Assembly (NCBI RefSeq): GCF_016765635.1
Contig: NZ_JAESVD010000007.1
Span: forward strand, 168,134-232,133
Length of the DNA: 64,000 nt
Source of the DNA: Shewanella schlegeliana
GTDB taxonomy: Bacteria > Pseudomonadota > Gammaproteobacteria > Enterobacterales > Shewanellaceae
Direction: 5' to 3'
Each line of letters opens with the position of its first letter. Within the stretch, counting starts at the first letter, position 1. The notes beneath the pieces were generated by a model. The model saw only the letters and a program-made list of their open reading frames with translations. It had not been told where the DNA came from and did not search any database. The translations under genes and the position numbers were made by a program. This document shows, one piece after another, positions 1 through 11,055 of the stretch.

Positions 1-1150
1 GGTCAATCCGTTCAACAACTACAGGTTCTTGGAGAGTCGATGCAATTACGCAAATCTAAACTCTGTTAGCGCAAAACCTAAAACTCAGAAATAAAAAAGC
101 CAGTTAAAAACTGGCTTCTACTATTTTTAAATAAGTCTTAAGTGATCCATTCAGAGCAAAATCAGCGTCATCGAGTGGCTCAGATGTCTTGTCAGACTGA
201 ATGTGCGGTCAATCCGTTCAACAACTACAGGTTCTTGGAGAGTCGATGCAATTACGCAAATCTAAACTCTGTTAGCGCAAAACCTAAAACTCAGAAATAA
301 AAAAGCCAGTTAAAAACTGGCTTCTACTATTTTAAAATAAGTCTTAAGTGATCCATTCAGAGCAAAATCAGCGTCATCGAGTGGCTCAGATGACTTGTCA
401 GACTGAATGTGCGGTCAATCCGTTCAACAACTACAGGTTCTTGGAGAGTCGATGCAATTACGCAAATCTAAACTCTGTTAGCGCAAAACCTAAAACCCAG
501 AAATAAAAAAGCCAGTTAAAAACTGGCTTCTACTATTTTTAAATAAGTCTTAAGTGATCCATTCAGAGCAAAATCAGCGTCATCGAGTGGTTCAGACGAC
601 TTGTCAGACTGAATGTGCGGTCAATCCGTTCAACAACTACAGATTCTTGGAGAGTCGATGCAATTACGCAAATCTAAACTCTGTTAACGCAAAACCTAAA
701 ACCCAGAAATAAAAAAGCCAGTTAAAAACTGGCTTCTACTATTTTAAAATAAGTCTTAAGTGATCCATTCAGAGCAAAATCAGCGTCATCGAGTGGCTCA
801 GACGGCTTGTCAGACTGAATGTGCGGTTAATCCGTTCAACAACTACAGATTCTTGGAGAGTCGATGCAATTACGCAAATCTAAACTCTGTTAACGCAAAA
901 CCTAAAACCCAGAAATAAAAAAGCCAGTTAAAAACTGGCTTCTACTATTTTAAAATAAGTCTTAAGTGATCCATTCAGAGCAAAATCAGCGTCATCGAGT
1001 GGCTCAGACGACTTGTCAGACTGAATGTGCGGTTAATCCGTTCAACAACTACAGGTTCTTGGAAAGTCGATGCAATTACGCAAATCTAAACTCTGTTAGC
1101 GCAAAACCTAAAACTCAGAAATAAAAAAGCCAGTTAAAAACTGGCTTCTA
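1..1150. repeat. 206-bp tandem repeat array downstream of csrA
   Basis: Five full units begin at 1, 207, 413, 619 and 825, and a sixth begins at 1031 and runs into the csrA 3' region. The units differ at only a few positions (for example ACTCAG/ACCCAG and GGTCAATCC/GGTTAATCC). Each contains a minus-strand terminator hairpin (AGCCAGTT-AAAA-AACTGGCT) and a stretch that aligns in register with the end of csrA: TTAAGTGATCCATTCAGA, then about 55 bases later CAGACTGAATG, then CTTCA and CTACAG blocks. I read the array as decayed, amplified copies of the csrA 3' part plus its terminator. The aligned reading frames are broken by stops, and no tRNA is present. The array may continue left of the window. 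Confidence 0.93.
1123..1148 (-). terminator. csrA terminator
   Basis: Perfect 8-bp stem AGCCAGTT/AACTGGCT followed on the minus strand by a run of six T. It lies just past the csrA stop. The same hairpin recurs in each upstream 206-bp unit (for example near 95-120 and 300-325), so read-through transcripts would meet further terminators. Confidence 0.85.
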
Positions 1151-1174
1151 GAATTCTTAAGTGATCCATTCAGA

Positions 1175-1372
1175 TCAAAAGTTTCCGCCTTCAGACGGCG
1201 TACCTGATTTTTCAGACTGAATGCGCTGGTAAATCTCTTCACGATGTACAGAGACTTCTTTAGGTGCATTTACACCAATTCTTACTTGGTTACCTTTAAC
1301 GCCTAATACAGTGACAGTTACTTCGTCACCAATCATCAGTGTTTCACCAACACGACGAGTCAATATCAGCAT
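1175..1372 (-). CDS. csrA: Carbon storage regulator CsrA
   Basis: Sequence-specific RNA-binding dimer that binds GGA motifs in mRNA leaders to block or promote translation, acting on carbon flux, motility and biofilm. The 65-residue product has the full CsrA fold, starting [10 protein letters not shown] with the conserved [15 protein letters not shown] block near residues 40-50. The usual family length is 61-65. An AAAGGAG ribosome-binding site sits about 7 bases before the ATG. The gene follows alaS on the same strand, the standard gammaproteobacterial order. Its last codons and terminator have been copied into the adjacent repeat array. The upstream kinase BarA of the Csr circuit is also in this window. 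Confidence 0.98.
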
Positions 1373-1429
1373 TACTTGCTCCTTTAGTTCCTAGTTCTGC
1401 TTTATACGGCATAATTCCGTTATATTTGT

Positions 1430-1435
1430 ATTATA
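1430..1435 (-). promoter_or_regulatory. Possible csrA promoter -10 element
   Basis: A consensus TATAAT lies on the minus strand about 60 bases before the csrA start codon. The -35 is weak (GTTAAT-like, about 17 bases upstream), so the assignment is tentative. The rest of the 1373-1791 gap holds no gene that I can see; a short plus-strand frame there has no supporting features. Confidence 0.35.
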
Positions 1436-1791
1436 AGGTCAGCTTAGTACAAATTAACAGTATTCTATTAGAAAAGCGTCAAATAATTACGTCTTTTTTA
1501 GTAAAAATCACAGTTATGCGCCTGAAACCTTTTTAACCATATTAAGAATAATCTTTACTCGATAATTGCAGTATCAAGCATTGACATTAAACTAACATGA
1601 AAGCATATATTACCCAAACCCAAGGCCACATTGTCGATACTTTAATCAAACAAATAGTCATTTTCTTGGTTCGAGCTTTGCCCATTTGATTACATCTCTA
1701 ACTAACCAATGAGGTTCGGCTGTGAAGGAAAACGGCTACGAATGACACTGGCCCCTCCTCTTCTTCAAACTTACCATTTTGTTTACTCCAT

Positions 1792-1820
1792 AAAAAAACG
1801 CCCATTAAGGGCGTTTTTAA
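1792..1820 (-). terminator. alaS terminator
   Basis: Stem AACGCCC/GGGCGTT with a seven-T run on the minus strand, 20 bases past the alaS stop. Confidence 0.85.
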
Positions 1821-1839
1821 ATCTCTTTATCGCTAACGA

Positions 1840-4467
1840 TTAAGCAAGCTTAGCTGTGATCCATGGGATCACTTGTTCTAATGCGCCATCAAGGTTCTCT
1901 GGCTGACTGCCGCCAGCTTGAGCCATATCAGGACGTCCGCCACCTTTACCGCCAACTTGTGCAGCGATAGAAGCAACCAACTCACCCGCTTTAACCTTAG
2001 CAGTTAGATCCTTCGTCACACCTGCTATCAGGTTCACCTTATCGTCGCCTGCAATAGCGAGCACAACGATGCCTGACTGCAGCTTCTGCTTAAGCTCATC
2101 TTGCAAGCCACGTAGTGCGCCCGCATCCACGCCTTCAAGCTTCTTAACTAGAACTTTAACGCCATTGACGTCAACAGCTTCACCAGCAAGATCGGCACTG
2201 GTCGCCGCTGCTAGCTTATCTTTTAGTTGAGACAACTCTTTTTCAAGTAGCTTAGTCTTATCAAGCTGTGCTTTTAACTTAGCAACAACCGAAGCGCTAT
2301 CACCTTTTAATAGTGCAGCCGCTTCTTCAAGTTCAGCTTGCTGCTTAGCGACATAGGCCATTGCTGCAGCACCTGTTACCGCTTCAATACGACGTACGCC
2401 TGCAGCAATACCGCCCTCAGAGGTGATCTTAAATAAACCGATATCACCAGTACGACCAACGTGAGTACCACCACAAAGCTCAATAGAGAAGTCGCCCATA
2501 GTGACTACACGCACTTCTGAATCATATTTCTCACCAAACAGTGCCATAGCACCTTTTTCTTTGGCAGTTTCAATATCCATCACTTCCGCAGTCAATTCGT
2601 GGTTACGACGAATTTGAGTATTCACGAGTTCTTCAACTTCTTTAAGCTCGTGTGCTTTAACCCCTTCAAAGTGAGAGAAGTCAAAACGTAGACGTTCAGG
2701 GTCAACCAAAGAACCTTTTTGAGTGACGTGTGTACCCAATACCTGACGAAGTGCCGCGTGCAAAAGATGAGTCACAGAGTGGTTAAGCTCTGTTCTATGA
2801 CGAAGCTTCTTGTCAACATTCGCAGTCAGTGTTTGACCCGCTTTGATTTCACCAGACACAACACGGCCGATGTGACCAATCGCTTGACCATACTTCTGTG
2901 TATCAGTGACAGTAAACTCGATACCATCGGCAATCAGTACACCTTTATCACCACACTGACCGCCTGACTCACCATAAAATGGCGTGTTATCCAGTACGAT
3001 AACCGCTTCTTCGCCAGCAGTGATAGACTCAGCAGTCTCGCCCGCTTTATAGATTGCAGTCACTACCGCTTGGTTGTTCAGCTCGGTATAACCAGTAAAG
3101 CTGCTTTGCTCTTCAATCTTAAGACCTTCGTTATAGTCGGTATCGAATTGACCAGCTGCTTGTGCACGCTTACGTTGCTCAGCCATAGCGGCTTCAAAAC
3201 CAGCTTCATCAACTGTGATATCACGCTCACGACAAACGTCAGCAGTTAAGTCAACAGGGAAGCCATAAGTGTCATATAACTTAAATGCTGTCTCGCCGTC
3301 TAAGACCTTACTCGTTAGCTCATTTAGCGCCGCATCTAAAATGCCTAAGCCACGCTCCAATGTACGAGCAAACTGCTCCTCTTCAGCTTTTAGAGACTTC
3401 TCAACAATTGCTTGAGTCTCTTGTAAGCCTTTCGCTGCATCAGCACCCATCACTTCGATTAGAGTCGGTACTAATTTGTAGAAGAAGCTCTCTGTTGCGC
3501 CTAGCTTGTTACCGTGACGCACTGCGCGGCGGATAATACGGCGTAGCACATAGCCACGACCTTCATTTGAAGGCATAACGCCATCAGCTATTAGAAACGC
3601 ACATGAACGAATGTGATCGGCGATAACGCGCAAAGATTTGTTTTCAAGGTCTGTCACACCAAGAATCTCAGCGGTCTTCTTGATCAAGGCTTGGAAAATA
3701 TCGATTTCGTAGTTTGAATGCACGCCCTGCATAATCGCAGCGATACGCTCAATACCCATACCCGTATCAACCGATGGTTTTGGTAGTGGCTTCATCTCAC
3801 CGTCAGCTTGACGGTTATACTGCATAAATACGATGTTCCAGATCTCAATAAAACGATCGCCATCTTCTTCAGGCGTGCCAGGACGGCCACCCCAGATATG
3901 ATCGCCGTGATCGTAGAAAATCTCAGAACAAGGACCACATGGGCCAGTATCACCCATCTGCCAGAAGTTATCTGACGCGTATGCCGCACCTTTATTGTCG
4001 CCAATGCGAATAATATTTTCCGCCGCTACGCCAATTTTCTTATTCCAAATTTCAAACGCCTCATCATCTGTTTCATAGATGGTGACGCATAGGCGCTCTG
4101 TAGGAAGCTTTAATTCTTCAGTTAAGAAAGTCCATGCAAATTTAATTGCATCTTCTTTAAAGTAATCACCAAAGCTGAAGTTACCCAACATTTCAAAAAA
4201 TGTATGGTGACGTGCCGTGTAGCCAACGTTATCTAAATCGTTATGCTTACCACCCGCGCGCACACAACGCTGTGAAGAAGTTGCACGAGTATAGCTACGC
4301 TTATCTGCACCCAAAAACACATCTTTAAACTGGTTCATACCCGCATTCGTAAATAGCAGTGTTGGGTCATTCGCTGGAACGAGGGAACTACTATCAACTA
4401 CCTGGTGACCATTTGTGCGGAAATATTCCAAAAAAGCACTTCGCAGTGCTGCAGTGGTTTGATACAT
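1840..4467 (-). CDS. alaS: Alanyl-tRNA synthetase
   Basis: Cytoplasmic class II synthetase charging tRNA-Ala, with an editing domain that clears mischarged Ser and Gly. The product is 875 residues, matching the family (E. coli 876). It starts [16 protein letters not shown], comparable with other AlaRS N-termini. The class II motif 1 region [14 protein letters not shown] is present. The editing-domain zinc ligands are seen in [12 protein letters not shown] and [10 protein letters not shown], and the C-terminal glycine-rich [15 protein letters not shown] block is intact. The frame is open to 4554, but I prefer the ATG at 4465-4467: it has an AGGA site upstream and the extra 29 residues match nothing in the family. 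Confidence 0.98.
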   Translation of the reverse strand: MYQTTAALRSAFLEYFRTNGHQVVDSSSLVPANDPTLLFTNAGMNQFKDVFLGADKRSYTRATSSQRCVRAGGKHNDLDNVGYTARHHTFFEMLGNFSFGDYFKEDAIKFAWTFLTEELKLPTERLCVTIYETDDEAFEIWNKKIGVAAENIIRIGDNKGAAYASDNFWQMGDTGPCGPCSEIFYDHGDHIWGGRPGTPEEDGDRFIEIWNIVFMQYNRQADGEMKPLPKPSVDTGMGIERIAAIMQGVHSNYEIDIFQALIKKTAEILGVTDLENKSLRVIADHIRSCAFLIADGVMPSNEGRGYVLRRIIRRAVRHGNKLGATESFFYKLVPTLIEVMGADAAKGLQETQAIVEKSLKAEEEQFARTLERGLGILDAALNELTSKVLDGETAFKLYDTYGFPVDLTADVCRERDITVDEAGFEAAMAEQRKRAQAAGQFDTDYNEGLKIEEQSSFTGYTELNNQAVVTAIYKAGETAESITAGEEAVIVLDNTPFYGESGGQCGDKGVLIADGIEFTVTDTQKYGQAIGHIGRVVSGEIKAGQTLTANVDKKLRHRTELNHSVTHLLHAALRQVLGTHVTQKGSLVDPERLRFDFSHFEGVKAHELKEVEELVNTQIRRNHELTAEVMDIETAKEKGAMALFGEKYDSEVRVVTMGDFSIELCGGTHVGRTGDIGLFKITSEGGIAAGVRRIEAVTGAAAMAYVAKQQAELEEAAALLKGDSASVVAKLKAQLDKTKLLEKELSQLKDKLAAATSADLAGEAVDVNGVKVLVKKLEGVDAGALRGLQDELKQKLQSGIVVLAIAGDDKVNLIAGVTKDLTAKVKAGELVASIAAQVGGKGGGRPDMAQAGGSQPENLDGALEQVIPWITAKLA

Positions 4468-4810
4468 GAAACCGTCCTGAATTAGGTTGTGCAAATAGCC
4501 CTTAACGAGCTGAGATAAATTTTTATGGATAGCATTATAAGCAGAGTCATGCACAACAACCAGCCCTGTTGATGCAAAACTGTGTGAGGAACATAAATTA
4601 AGGAGTTAAAACGCAGTTGAAGCAGCTTAAGCTTTGATGAATCCTGTTTTTGGCTGAACTTTTAACTTAAAACGAGGCTTGTAATGATCTTTAACAATAT
4701 AGCTAACACCGAAAGCACGTATTAAAAAGTTACTGCAGGAGTACCGCTCAAATAACAGTGTTATTACTGCTATTCAATGATTGTTTCATCTATTGTGATT
4801 GAAGCGTTGA

Positions 4811-4942
4811 TGTTTGGAGTTTGGAGTTTGGAGTTTAAGCGGAGAAAATTTAACGCAGTCTCTTTATGAGAGTAGTCGCGAAGCTCAACTGGTTTTTAGT
4901 CAGCGCTTCGCGACATGTATAGCAGACGACTTCGTCTGCTAT
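4811..4942. repeat. Short repeats in the alaS-recA gap
   Basis: The gap of about 490 bases between the alaS start and the recA stop contains a heptamer TTTGGAG repeated three times (4811-4836). It also has a 10-bp inverted repeat GTCGCGAAGC/GCTTCGCGAC around 4875-4914 and a 9-bp hairpin AGCAGACGA/TCGTCTGCT at 4921-4940. The hairpins lack a T run but could shield or end recA transcripts. No recX frame or recognisable remnant is seen here. Confidence 0.6.
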
Positions 4943-4955
4943 CTAACAGGCAAGC

Positions 4956-6023
4956 TTAAAATACTTCGCCAGTCTCTAAATCGATGTTATCGCCAGCGGT
5001 ATCGGCTGAATCAGCGCTCACCTTCTCACCGTTGCCTAAAAGCATAGCGCGTAACGTCGTTTCAATTTCATCTGAAATTGCTGGGTTTTCGATTAGGTAC
5101 TTACCTGCGTTTGCACGACCTTGACCAATCTTATCCCCCTTGTAGCTATACCAAGCGCCAGACTTCTCAATTAGCTTGTGCTGTACACCTAAGTCAACTA
5201 ACTCACCCGTGCTATTGATACCTTGACCGTAAAGGATTTGGAACTCAGCTTGCTTAAATGGTGCTGCAATCTTGTTCTTAACCACTTTAACGCGGGTCTC
5301 GTTACCAATTACTTCTTCTCTATCTTTAATCGCACCAGTACGACGGATATCTAGTCGAACAGAGGCGTAAAACTTAAGTGCGTTACCACCTGTGGTGGTC
5401 TCAGGGTTACCGAACATCACACCAATCTTCATACGGATTTGGTTGATGAAGATAAGCAGTGTATTTGACTGCTTAAGGTTACCTGCAAGCTTACGCATTG
5501 CCTGGCTCATCATACGCGCCGCAAGACCCATATGAGAGTCACCAATCTCACCTTCGATTTCTGCTTTTGGTGTCAATGCAGCAACCGAGTCGACGATGAT
5601 AACGTCAACAGCACCGCTTCGAGTTAGTGCATCACAGATCTCAAGCGCCTGCTCACCAGTATCAGGCTGTGAACATAATAGGTTATCGATATCTACACCT
5701 AGCTTTTTAGCATAGATAGGGTCAAGCGCGTGCTCGGCATCGATAAAGGCACAGGTCTTACCCTGTTTTTGCGCCGCAGCGATAACTTCTAGAGTTAATG
5801 TTGTTTTACCTGAAGATTCTGGACCATAGATCTCAACGATACGCCCCATAGGTAAACCGCCTGCACCTAAAGCCACGTCCAAAGCTAATGAGCCAGTAGA
5901 AATCGTTTCTACGTCCATTGAACGGTCTTCGCCTAGCTTCATGATTGAGCCTTTACCAAACTGCTTCTCAATCTGTCCTAAAACGGCGTTCAATGCTTTC
6001 TCTTTATTTGGATCTATCTTCAT
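4956..6023 (-). CDS. recA: Recombinase RecA
   Basis: ATP-dependent strand-exchange protein that forms filaments on single-stranded DNA and stimulates LexA self-cleavage in the SOS response. The 355-residue product has Walker [10 protein letters not shown] at residues 67-75, the IIVDSVAAL Walker B segment, the [14 protein letters not shown] loop L1 region and the acidic C-terminus typical of the family. The frame is open 18 codons upstream, but the ATG at 6021-6023 has a GAGGA site and matches the E. coli N-terminus. A consensus LexA site sits in its promoter. The usual downstream partner recX is missing. Confidence 0.98.
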   Translation of the reverse strand: MKIDPNKEKALNAVLGQIEKQFGKGSIMKLGEDRSMDVETISTGSLALDVALGAGGLPMGRIVEIYGPESSGKTTLTLEVIAAAQKQGKTCAFIDAEHALDPIYAKKLGVDIDNLLCSQPDTGEQALEICDALTRSGAVDVIIVDSVAALTPKAEIEGEIGDSHMGLAARMMSQAMRKLAGNLKQSNTLLIFINQIRMKIGVMFGNPETTTGGNALKFYASVRLDIRRTGAIKDREEVIGNETRVKVVKNKIAAPFKQAEFQILYGQGINSTGELVDLGVQHKLIEKSGAWYSYKGDKIGQGRANAGKYLIENPAISDEIETTLRAMLLGNGEKVSADSADTAGDNIDLETGEVF

Positions 6024-6124
6024 TCCTAATATCCTCTGGATCACAGTGCAAACACCTTTGCACCACTGATTTATCATTTGGGTGACGACTCAATTTGCCT
6101 TGGCTAGAGCCTCAATATGAAACT

Positions 6125-6152
6125 AGTATACTGTACAATCATACAGTATCAA
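6125..6152 (-). promoter_or_regulatory. recA promoter with LexA (SOS) box
   Basis: On the minus strand: -35 TTGATA (6147-6152), a 16-base spacer and -10 TATACT (6125-6130). The spacer is filled by a consensus SOS operator CTGT-N8-ACAG at 6131-6146 within a longer palindrome (6129-6148). LexA bound here would occlude RNA polymerase, as at recA in E. coli. Confidence 0.93.
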
Positions 6153-6344
6153 GTGCTGTGTAAAAATATTTTATAAATACTTATAAATCATACACTTCTT
6201 TAATATAGTGTTCTATTCACAGTAATTTATTCAGTAAACACTGTAAGAATTCCGCCTCAACGCGACAAAATATTGTTAATATTAGCGTCAATATTGTTTA
6301 AGGCACTTTAAGCTGCCACAGTAAATGACAGGCAAAACAAATCG

Positions 6345-8924
6345 ATGACCGCTATTGATCCCCAAAGCTTAGAAAAACACACACCTATGATGCGTCAATA
6401 TCTGACGCTAAAAGCCCAGCATCCTGATATGTTGCTCTTTTATCGTATGGGCGATTTTTATGAGCTCTTTTATGAAGATGCTAAGAGGGCATCTGAACTA
6501 CTTGGGATCTCGTTAACTGCCCGAGGCAAGAGCGGCGGCGACCCAATCCCTATGGCTGGCCTGCCTTACCATGCAGTAGAAGGCTACTTGGCGAAACTGG
6601 TTCAGTTACGGGTTTCTGTGGCTATTTGTGAACAGGTTGGCGACCCTGCAACCTCTAAAGGCCCGGTTGAGCGTAAGGTCGTACGTATTGTTACACCTGG
6701 TACATTAACCGATGAGGCTCTGCTACAAGAGCGACAAGACAATCTGCTTGCTGCGCTCTATCAAGGTAAAACCGGCTACGGCTATGCGACCTTGGATGTG
6801 GCATCTGGTCGTTTTGTTATTACTGAGCTTGCTAATACAGAAGCGCTAGAAGCCGAGCTACAGCGCACCAATCCTGCCGAGTTACTCTATAGTGAAGACT
6901 TCTCGCAGATGAGTCTTATTGCAGGCATGAACGGTACTCGCCGTCGTCCAGAGTGGGAGTTTGATTACGATACCTGTCATCGCCTCTTGCTTAATCAGTT
7001 TGGCACCAAAGATCTAAATGGCTTTGGCATTGAAGACGCAAGGCTATCCTTACAGGCAGCAGGCTGCTTGATGCAGTACGTGAAAGACACCCAACGTACG
7101 GCTCTGCCCCATATCAACTCTATTGTGCGCTTCAATCAGTCAGACAGCATAGTACTAGATGCCGCCACTCGTCGTAACTTAGAGCTAACGGTAAACCTGC
7201 AGGGCGGTCGTGAAAATACCCTCGCTTCAGTGCTCGACAATACTGTTACCCCTATGGGTAGCCGTATGCTACAGCGCTGGATCCACCAGCCTCTTCGCAA
7301 TCATGACACTATTCGAGCCAGACAAACATCGATTGAAGAGCTGATGTCCACAGGCTACTTTGAGACACTCTCTGAAGATCTTAAAGCACTGGGTGATGTG
7401 GAGCGCATCACCGCGCGTATCGCACTGCGTAACGCCCGTCCAAGAGACTTTGCACGCCTTCGTCAAGCTTTGGCGCTATTGCCTCAGTTGCAACAAACGC
7501 TTACTCAGGCCAATGCGCCACATCTTAAATACCTGTCACAGGTAATCGGTGAGTTTCCAGCAGAACTTGAGCTACTGTCTCGCGCCGTTGTCGATAATCC
7601 GCCTATGCTTATTCGCGATGGTGGCGTGATCCGTGAGGGTTACTGTGAAGAGTTGGACCAATGGCGCAAACTGAGTGAAGGTGCCACCGATTACCTACAA
7701 GAACTCGAAGCCCGTGAGAAAGAGCAGACTGGGATCTCAACCCTTAAAGTCGGCTATAACCGCGTTCACGGTTATTATATCGAGGTGAGCCGCCGAGAGT
7801 CCGATCTAGTACCACTCAGTTACCAGCGTAGGCAGACACTGAAAAATACTGAGCGCTACATCATTCCAGAATTAAAAGAGCATGAAGAGAAGGTGCTCTC
7901 AAGCCAAGGCAAGGCATTAGCACTTGAAAAACAGCTATGGGAGCAGCTATTCGATCTTATCTTGCCAAAGTTATATGAACTGCAAGATTTCGCTAAAGCT
8001 TCGGCTGAACTCGATGTGCTATGTAATTTTGCCGAACGCGCCGAAAGCTTGAATTACCATTGCCCAGAACTCTCGAATATATCGGGGATCCAGATTGAAG
8101 CGGGTCGCCACCCGGTTGTGGAGCAAGTGAGTCAGAGCCCGTTTATCGCCAACCCGGTAACCTTAAACGCTCAGCGTAAGATGCTGATCGTCACAGGTCC
8201 AAATATGGGGGGTAAGTCGACCTATATGCGCCAAGTCGCCTTGATCACCCTCATGGCACATATCGGTTGCTATGTCCCTGCTGAGCACGCAGTCATCGGC
8301 CCAGTCGACAGAATATTTACCCGTATTGGTGCATCGGATGACTTAGCCTCTGGTCGCTCAACCTTTATGGTTGAGATGACAGAAACCGCTAACATCTTGC
8401 ATAACGCTACGCCAAACAGCTTAGTATTGATGGATGAAATTGGCCGCGGCACTTCGACCTATGATGGTCTATCGCTTGCTTGGTCTGCAGCTGAGTACTT
8501 GGCAAAACAGTTGCAAGCGATGACGTTATTTGCGACCCACTATTTCGAGCTCACTCAACTACCTGAACAGTTATCTAATGTCGAGAATGTGCACTTAGAT
8601 GCAGTAGAGCATGGTGACAGCATCGTATTTATGCATGCAGTGCAAGAGGGCGCAGCCAGTCGCAGCTATGGTTTGCAGGTCGCGGCACTTGCAGGTGTGC
8701 CAAATTGTGTCATCAGCGCTGCAAAACATAAGCTACATCAGCTTGAAAGCCGAGATCATGAGCTTCATCAAAGTGATACTCAACAGCCTCTGCAGCAAAC
8801 CATCACCTTCTCATCGCCAGCTCCCTCTCCAGTGCTTGAAGCCTTAGAGAAGATGAATCCTGATGAATTGACACCTAGGCAGGCTCTTGATTATCTATAT
8901 AACCTCAAGAAGTTAGCGTTATAA
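6345..8924 (+). CDS. mutS: DNA mismatch repair protein MutS
   Basis: Recognises mispairs and small loops and starts methyl-directed repair with MutL. The product is 859 residues (E. coli 853). The mismatch-binding Phe-X-Glu is in GDFYELF (F38, E40). The ATPase domain carries Walker [10 protein letters not shown] at about 618-626, Walker B near [13 protein letters not shown] and a signature region [12 protein letters not shown]. The C-terminal tail ([15 protein letters not shown]) resembles the tetramerisation region. It is transcribed divergently from recA across a gap of 321 bases and converges on rpoS. Confidence 0.98.
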   Translation: MTAIDPQSLEKHTPMMRQYLTLKAQHPDMLLFYRMGDFYELFYEDAKRASELLGISLTARGKSGGDPIPMAGLPYHAVEGYLAKLVQLRVSVAICEQVGDPATSKGPVERKVVRIVTPGTLTDEALLQERQDNLLAALYQGKTGYGYATLDVASGRFVITELANTEALEAELQRTNPAELLYSEDFSQMSLIAGMNGTRRRPEWEFDYDTCHRLLLNQFGTKDLNGFGIEDARLSLQAAGCLMQYVKDTQRTALPHINSIVRFNQSDSIVLDAATRRNLELTVNLQGGRENTLASVLDNTVTPMGSRMLQRWIHQPLRNHDTIRARQTSIEELMSTGYFETLSEDLKALGDVERITARIALRNARPRDFARLRQALALLPQLQQTLTQANAPHLKYLSQVIGEFPAELELLSRAVVDNPPMLIRDGGVIREGYCEELDQWRKLSEGATDYLQELEAREKEQTGISTLKVGYNRVHGYYIEVSRRESDLVPLSYQRRQTLKNTERYIIPELKEHEEKVLSSQGKALALEKQLWEQLFDLILPKLYELQDFAKASAELDVLCNFAERAESLNYHCPELSNISGIQIEAGRHPVVEQVSQSPFIANPVTLNAQRKMLIVTGPNMGGKSTYMRQVALITLMAHIGCYVPAEHAVIGPVDRIFTRIGASDDLASGRSTFMVEMTETANILHNATPNSLVLMDEIGRGTSTYDGLSLAWSAAEYLAKQLQAMTLFATHYFELTQLPEQLSNVENVHLDAVEHGDSIVFMHAVQEGAASRSYGLQVAALAGVPNCVISAAKHKLHQLESRDHELHQSDTQQPLQQTITFSSPAPSPVLEALEKMNPDELTPRQALDYLYNLKKLAL

Positions 8925-8968
8925 AGCCCGCCACGCTTAGTTAAACGCTAGATAGTAAGAGCTAGAAA

Positions 8969-9005
8969 CAAAAAAGCGCAGTTGCTTATCAACTGCGCTT
9001 TTTAT
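8969..9005. terminator. Bidirectional terminator between mutS and rpoS
   Basis: Stem AAAAAGCGCAGTTG/CAACTGCGCTTTTT with a 5-base loop, giving T runs on both strands. It serves the convergent mutS and rpoS genes. Confidence 0.9.
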
Positions 9006-9035
9006 TTGCCCTACCTATGGGCAAGGTATTGTATC

Positions 9036-10004
9036 TTAGGCTTTAAATATTGCTTCAACCGATAGACCCTGTGCTCCCAGTAAGTCTTTCAAACGCTTAA
9101 GCGCTTCAACCTGGATCTGGCGTACTCTTTCTCGAGTCAGTCCTATCTCTTTACCTACATTTTCTAAAGTAGAAGGCTCGTAACCTAACAAACCAAATCT
9201 GCGCGCTAACACTTCTCTTTGCTTGGTATTGAGTTCATCTAACCATTTCACCACTGACTTAGACATATCTTCATCTTGTACTTTATAGTCAGGTCCAACT
9301 TTATCATCGTCAGCTAGCACATCTAACAGTGCCTTATCACTTTCGCCTCCTAAAGGCGTATCGACGGAAGTAATTCTTTCATTGAGTTTAAGCATTCGGC
9401 TTACATCTGCACTTGGCAGTTCCAGCTGTTCAGCAATCTCTTCAGCCGTAGGCTCATGGTCTAACTTATGCGCCAGTTCTCGAGCGGTACGCAGATACAC
9501 GTTTAGCTCTTTGACGACATGGATAGGCAGTCGAATAGTTCGCGTCTGGTTCATGATCGCACGCTCAATTGTCTGTCTAATCCACCATGTAGCGTAAGTT
9601 GAGAATCTAAAACCACGCTCTGGGTCAAACTTCTCTACAGCTCGGATCAGACCTAAATTGCCCTCTTCAATAAGATCGAGCAGCGCTAAGCCACGATTAT
9701 TGTATCGACGTGCAATTTTAACGACCAACCTGAGATTACTTTCAATCATGCGGTTACGAGATTTCTCACACCCCTTAAGGGATTTACGTGAAAAATACAC
9801 TTCTTCCTCCGCACTGAGGAGAGGGGAAAATCCTATTTCACCTAGATACAGCTGCGTGGCATCTAAGTTTTTCTGTAAATCATCTTGTACCTGTTGTTCT
9901 AATTCCGCTTCTTTTACATCCTGTTTAGTAAGATTGTTTGATGAATCCTCTGCAGAGTGACTTTTAGCTTGCTCTGCGACAACAGCATTATTTAATCTGC
10001 CCAT
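9036..10004 (-). CDS. rpoS: RNA polymerase sigma factor RpoS
   Basis: Alternative sigma-70 factor for stationary-phase and general stress genes. The 322-residue product has region 1.2 ([13 protein letters not shown]), region 2 with the core-binding and -10-recognition helices ([31 protein letters not shown]), region 3 ([10 protein letters not shown]) and the region 4 helix-turn-helix for the -35 ([15 protein letters not shown]). It lies downstream of nlpD with a 76-base gap. In E. coli the main rpoS promoter is inside nlpD, and the same is likely here, though I did not identify it. A TATCTCCC-type site precedes the ATG. Confidence 0.97.
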   Translation of the reverse strand: MGRLNNAVVAEQAKSHSAEDSSNNLTKQDVKEAELEQQVQDDLQKNLDATQLYLGEIGFSPLLSAEEEVYFSRKSLKGCEKSRNRMIESNLRLVVKIARRYNNRGLALLDLIEEGNLGLIRAVEKFDPERGFRFSTYATWWIRQTIERAIMNQTRTIRLPIHVVKELNVYLRTARELAHKLDHEPTAEEIAEQLELPSADVSRMLKLNERITSVDTPLGGESDKALLDVLADDDKVGPDYKVQDEDMSKSVVKWLDELNTKQREVLARRFGLLGYEPSTLENVGKEIGLTRERVRQIQVEALKRLKDLLGAQGLSVEAIFKA

Positions 10005-10080
10005 AATATATCTCCCGAATTTTTACATTTAACTACTGCACTTCACTATCCTCCGATTTGCCAAAATGGCGGCCCAACAA

Positions 10081-10974
10081 CTATTGTTTAGGCAAAAATT
10101 TAAGTGGGTTTACTGACTTTCCGTGGTAGCGGATCTCAAAATGTAACATGATCCGATTTGTGCCAGTACTTCCCATTGTTGCTACTGTTTGTCCAACATT
10201 AACAGTTTGCTTTTCTTTAACTAAGATCTTATCAGCGTGGGCATAAGCACTTAAGTAATCATCACTATGTTTAATGATGACTAAGTTACCATACCCCCGA
10301 AGTGCACTACCTGCGTAAACGACCCTACCGCTTGCAGCCGCTTTAATTGCATCACCTCGGTTACCTGCAATCTTTATCCCTTTATTTCCCTGCTCTTTGG
10401 CTGAGAAAGTTCCAATCACCTTACCTTTCACAGGCCAAGACCATCGACTCACTTTAGTTGGAAGCTCGGCTGGCTTGTGGACAACTTGGTTAACATCTTG
10501 TTGACTGCTTGTTACAGAATACGCAGGCTTTGTAGCAGGATCAAGCTGTTTTTTTGACCCATCAGTTTGACTGTTTTTTACGGTAGGCTTACTGCTAACA
10601 GGTTGTTTATTAGTGGCTTTATTGGTTACCGAAGCCGTTTTAACCGTCGAATTCGTCGTTTTTTTGACGCTTTGGCTATTTGTAACAGATTTTTTAGAGC
10701 TAAGACTCAATACTTGTCCAGGGTAGATGGTATAAGGCTTTGGCAGACGATTTTGCTTGGCAAGGTCCACAAAATCTTTATTCGCTCCCCAAGCAATAGA
10801 ATATAAAGTATCACCGGTTTTAACGATATAACGACTTCCCCTAATCGATCCTTTGCTGATCGATGGAGTCTGAGGACCGTTAATAGATTCTACGGGAGCG
10901 GGTCTATCAGACTGAAAACTACAGCCTGAAAGCAGCAACAATGCGCAGACACAATATAAGCAAACCAACCTCAT
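10081..10974 (-). CDS. nlpD: Lipoprotein NlpD, amidase activator
   Basis: Outer-membrane lipoprotein that activates a periplasmic amidase to split septal peptidoglycan during daughter-cell separation. From the ATG at 10972-10974 the product is 297 residues with a short hydrophobic signal and lipobox LLSGC (Cys18). A LysM module (RYIVKTGDTLYSIAW to PGQVLSL) follows near residues 48-92, then a Lys/Ser/Thr-rich linker and a C-terminal M23/LytM domain. That domain lacks the usual zinc ligands (GIKIAG replaces the HxxxD-containing segment), as expected for an activator rather than an enzyme. An ATG eight codons upstream is possible but has a poorer ribosome-binding site. Confidence 0.95.
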   Translation of the reverse strand: MRLVCLYCVCALLLLSGCSFQSDRPAPVESINGPQTPSISKGSIRGSRYIVKTGDTLYSIAWGANKDFVDLAKQNRLPKPYTIYPGQVLSLSSKKSVTNSQSVKKTTNSTVKTASVTNKATNKQPVSSKPTVKNSQTDGSKKQLDPATKPAYSVTSSQQDVNQVVHKPAELPTKVSRWSWPVKGKVIGTFSAKEQGNKGIKIAGNRGDAIKAAASGRVVYAGSALRGYGNLVIIKHSDDYLSAYAHADKILVKEKQTVNVGQTVATMGSTGTNRIMLHFEIRYHGKSVNPLKFLPKQ

Positions 10975-11055
10975 TCTTAACTCTTCACCCCAAATCATCT
11001 TGTTGTCGATACTACTTCATTATTTATCTGTCGCTTGATAAGCCAATGTTAAAAC

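Noticed and set aside
1..1150. CRISPR array
   Set aside because: The unit is 206 bases and repeated throughout its length; there are no short repeats with unique spacers and no cas genes.
1..1150. tRNA genes inside the repeat units
   Set aside because: tRNA-Arg and tRNA-Ser genes are expected after csrA from E. coli, but no unit has a T-arm sequence (GGTTCRANYCC) or a CCA-ended acceptor stem.
1339..1536. Plus-strand open frame opposite the csrA start
   Set aside because: It overlaps the csrA start and promoter region, is AT-rich, and has no recognisable motif or ribosome-binding site.
4555..4955. Decayed recX
   Set aside because: I read all minus-strand frames of this gap and saw no RecX-like segment; only short repeats and hairpins are visible.
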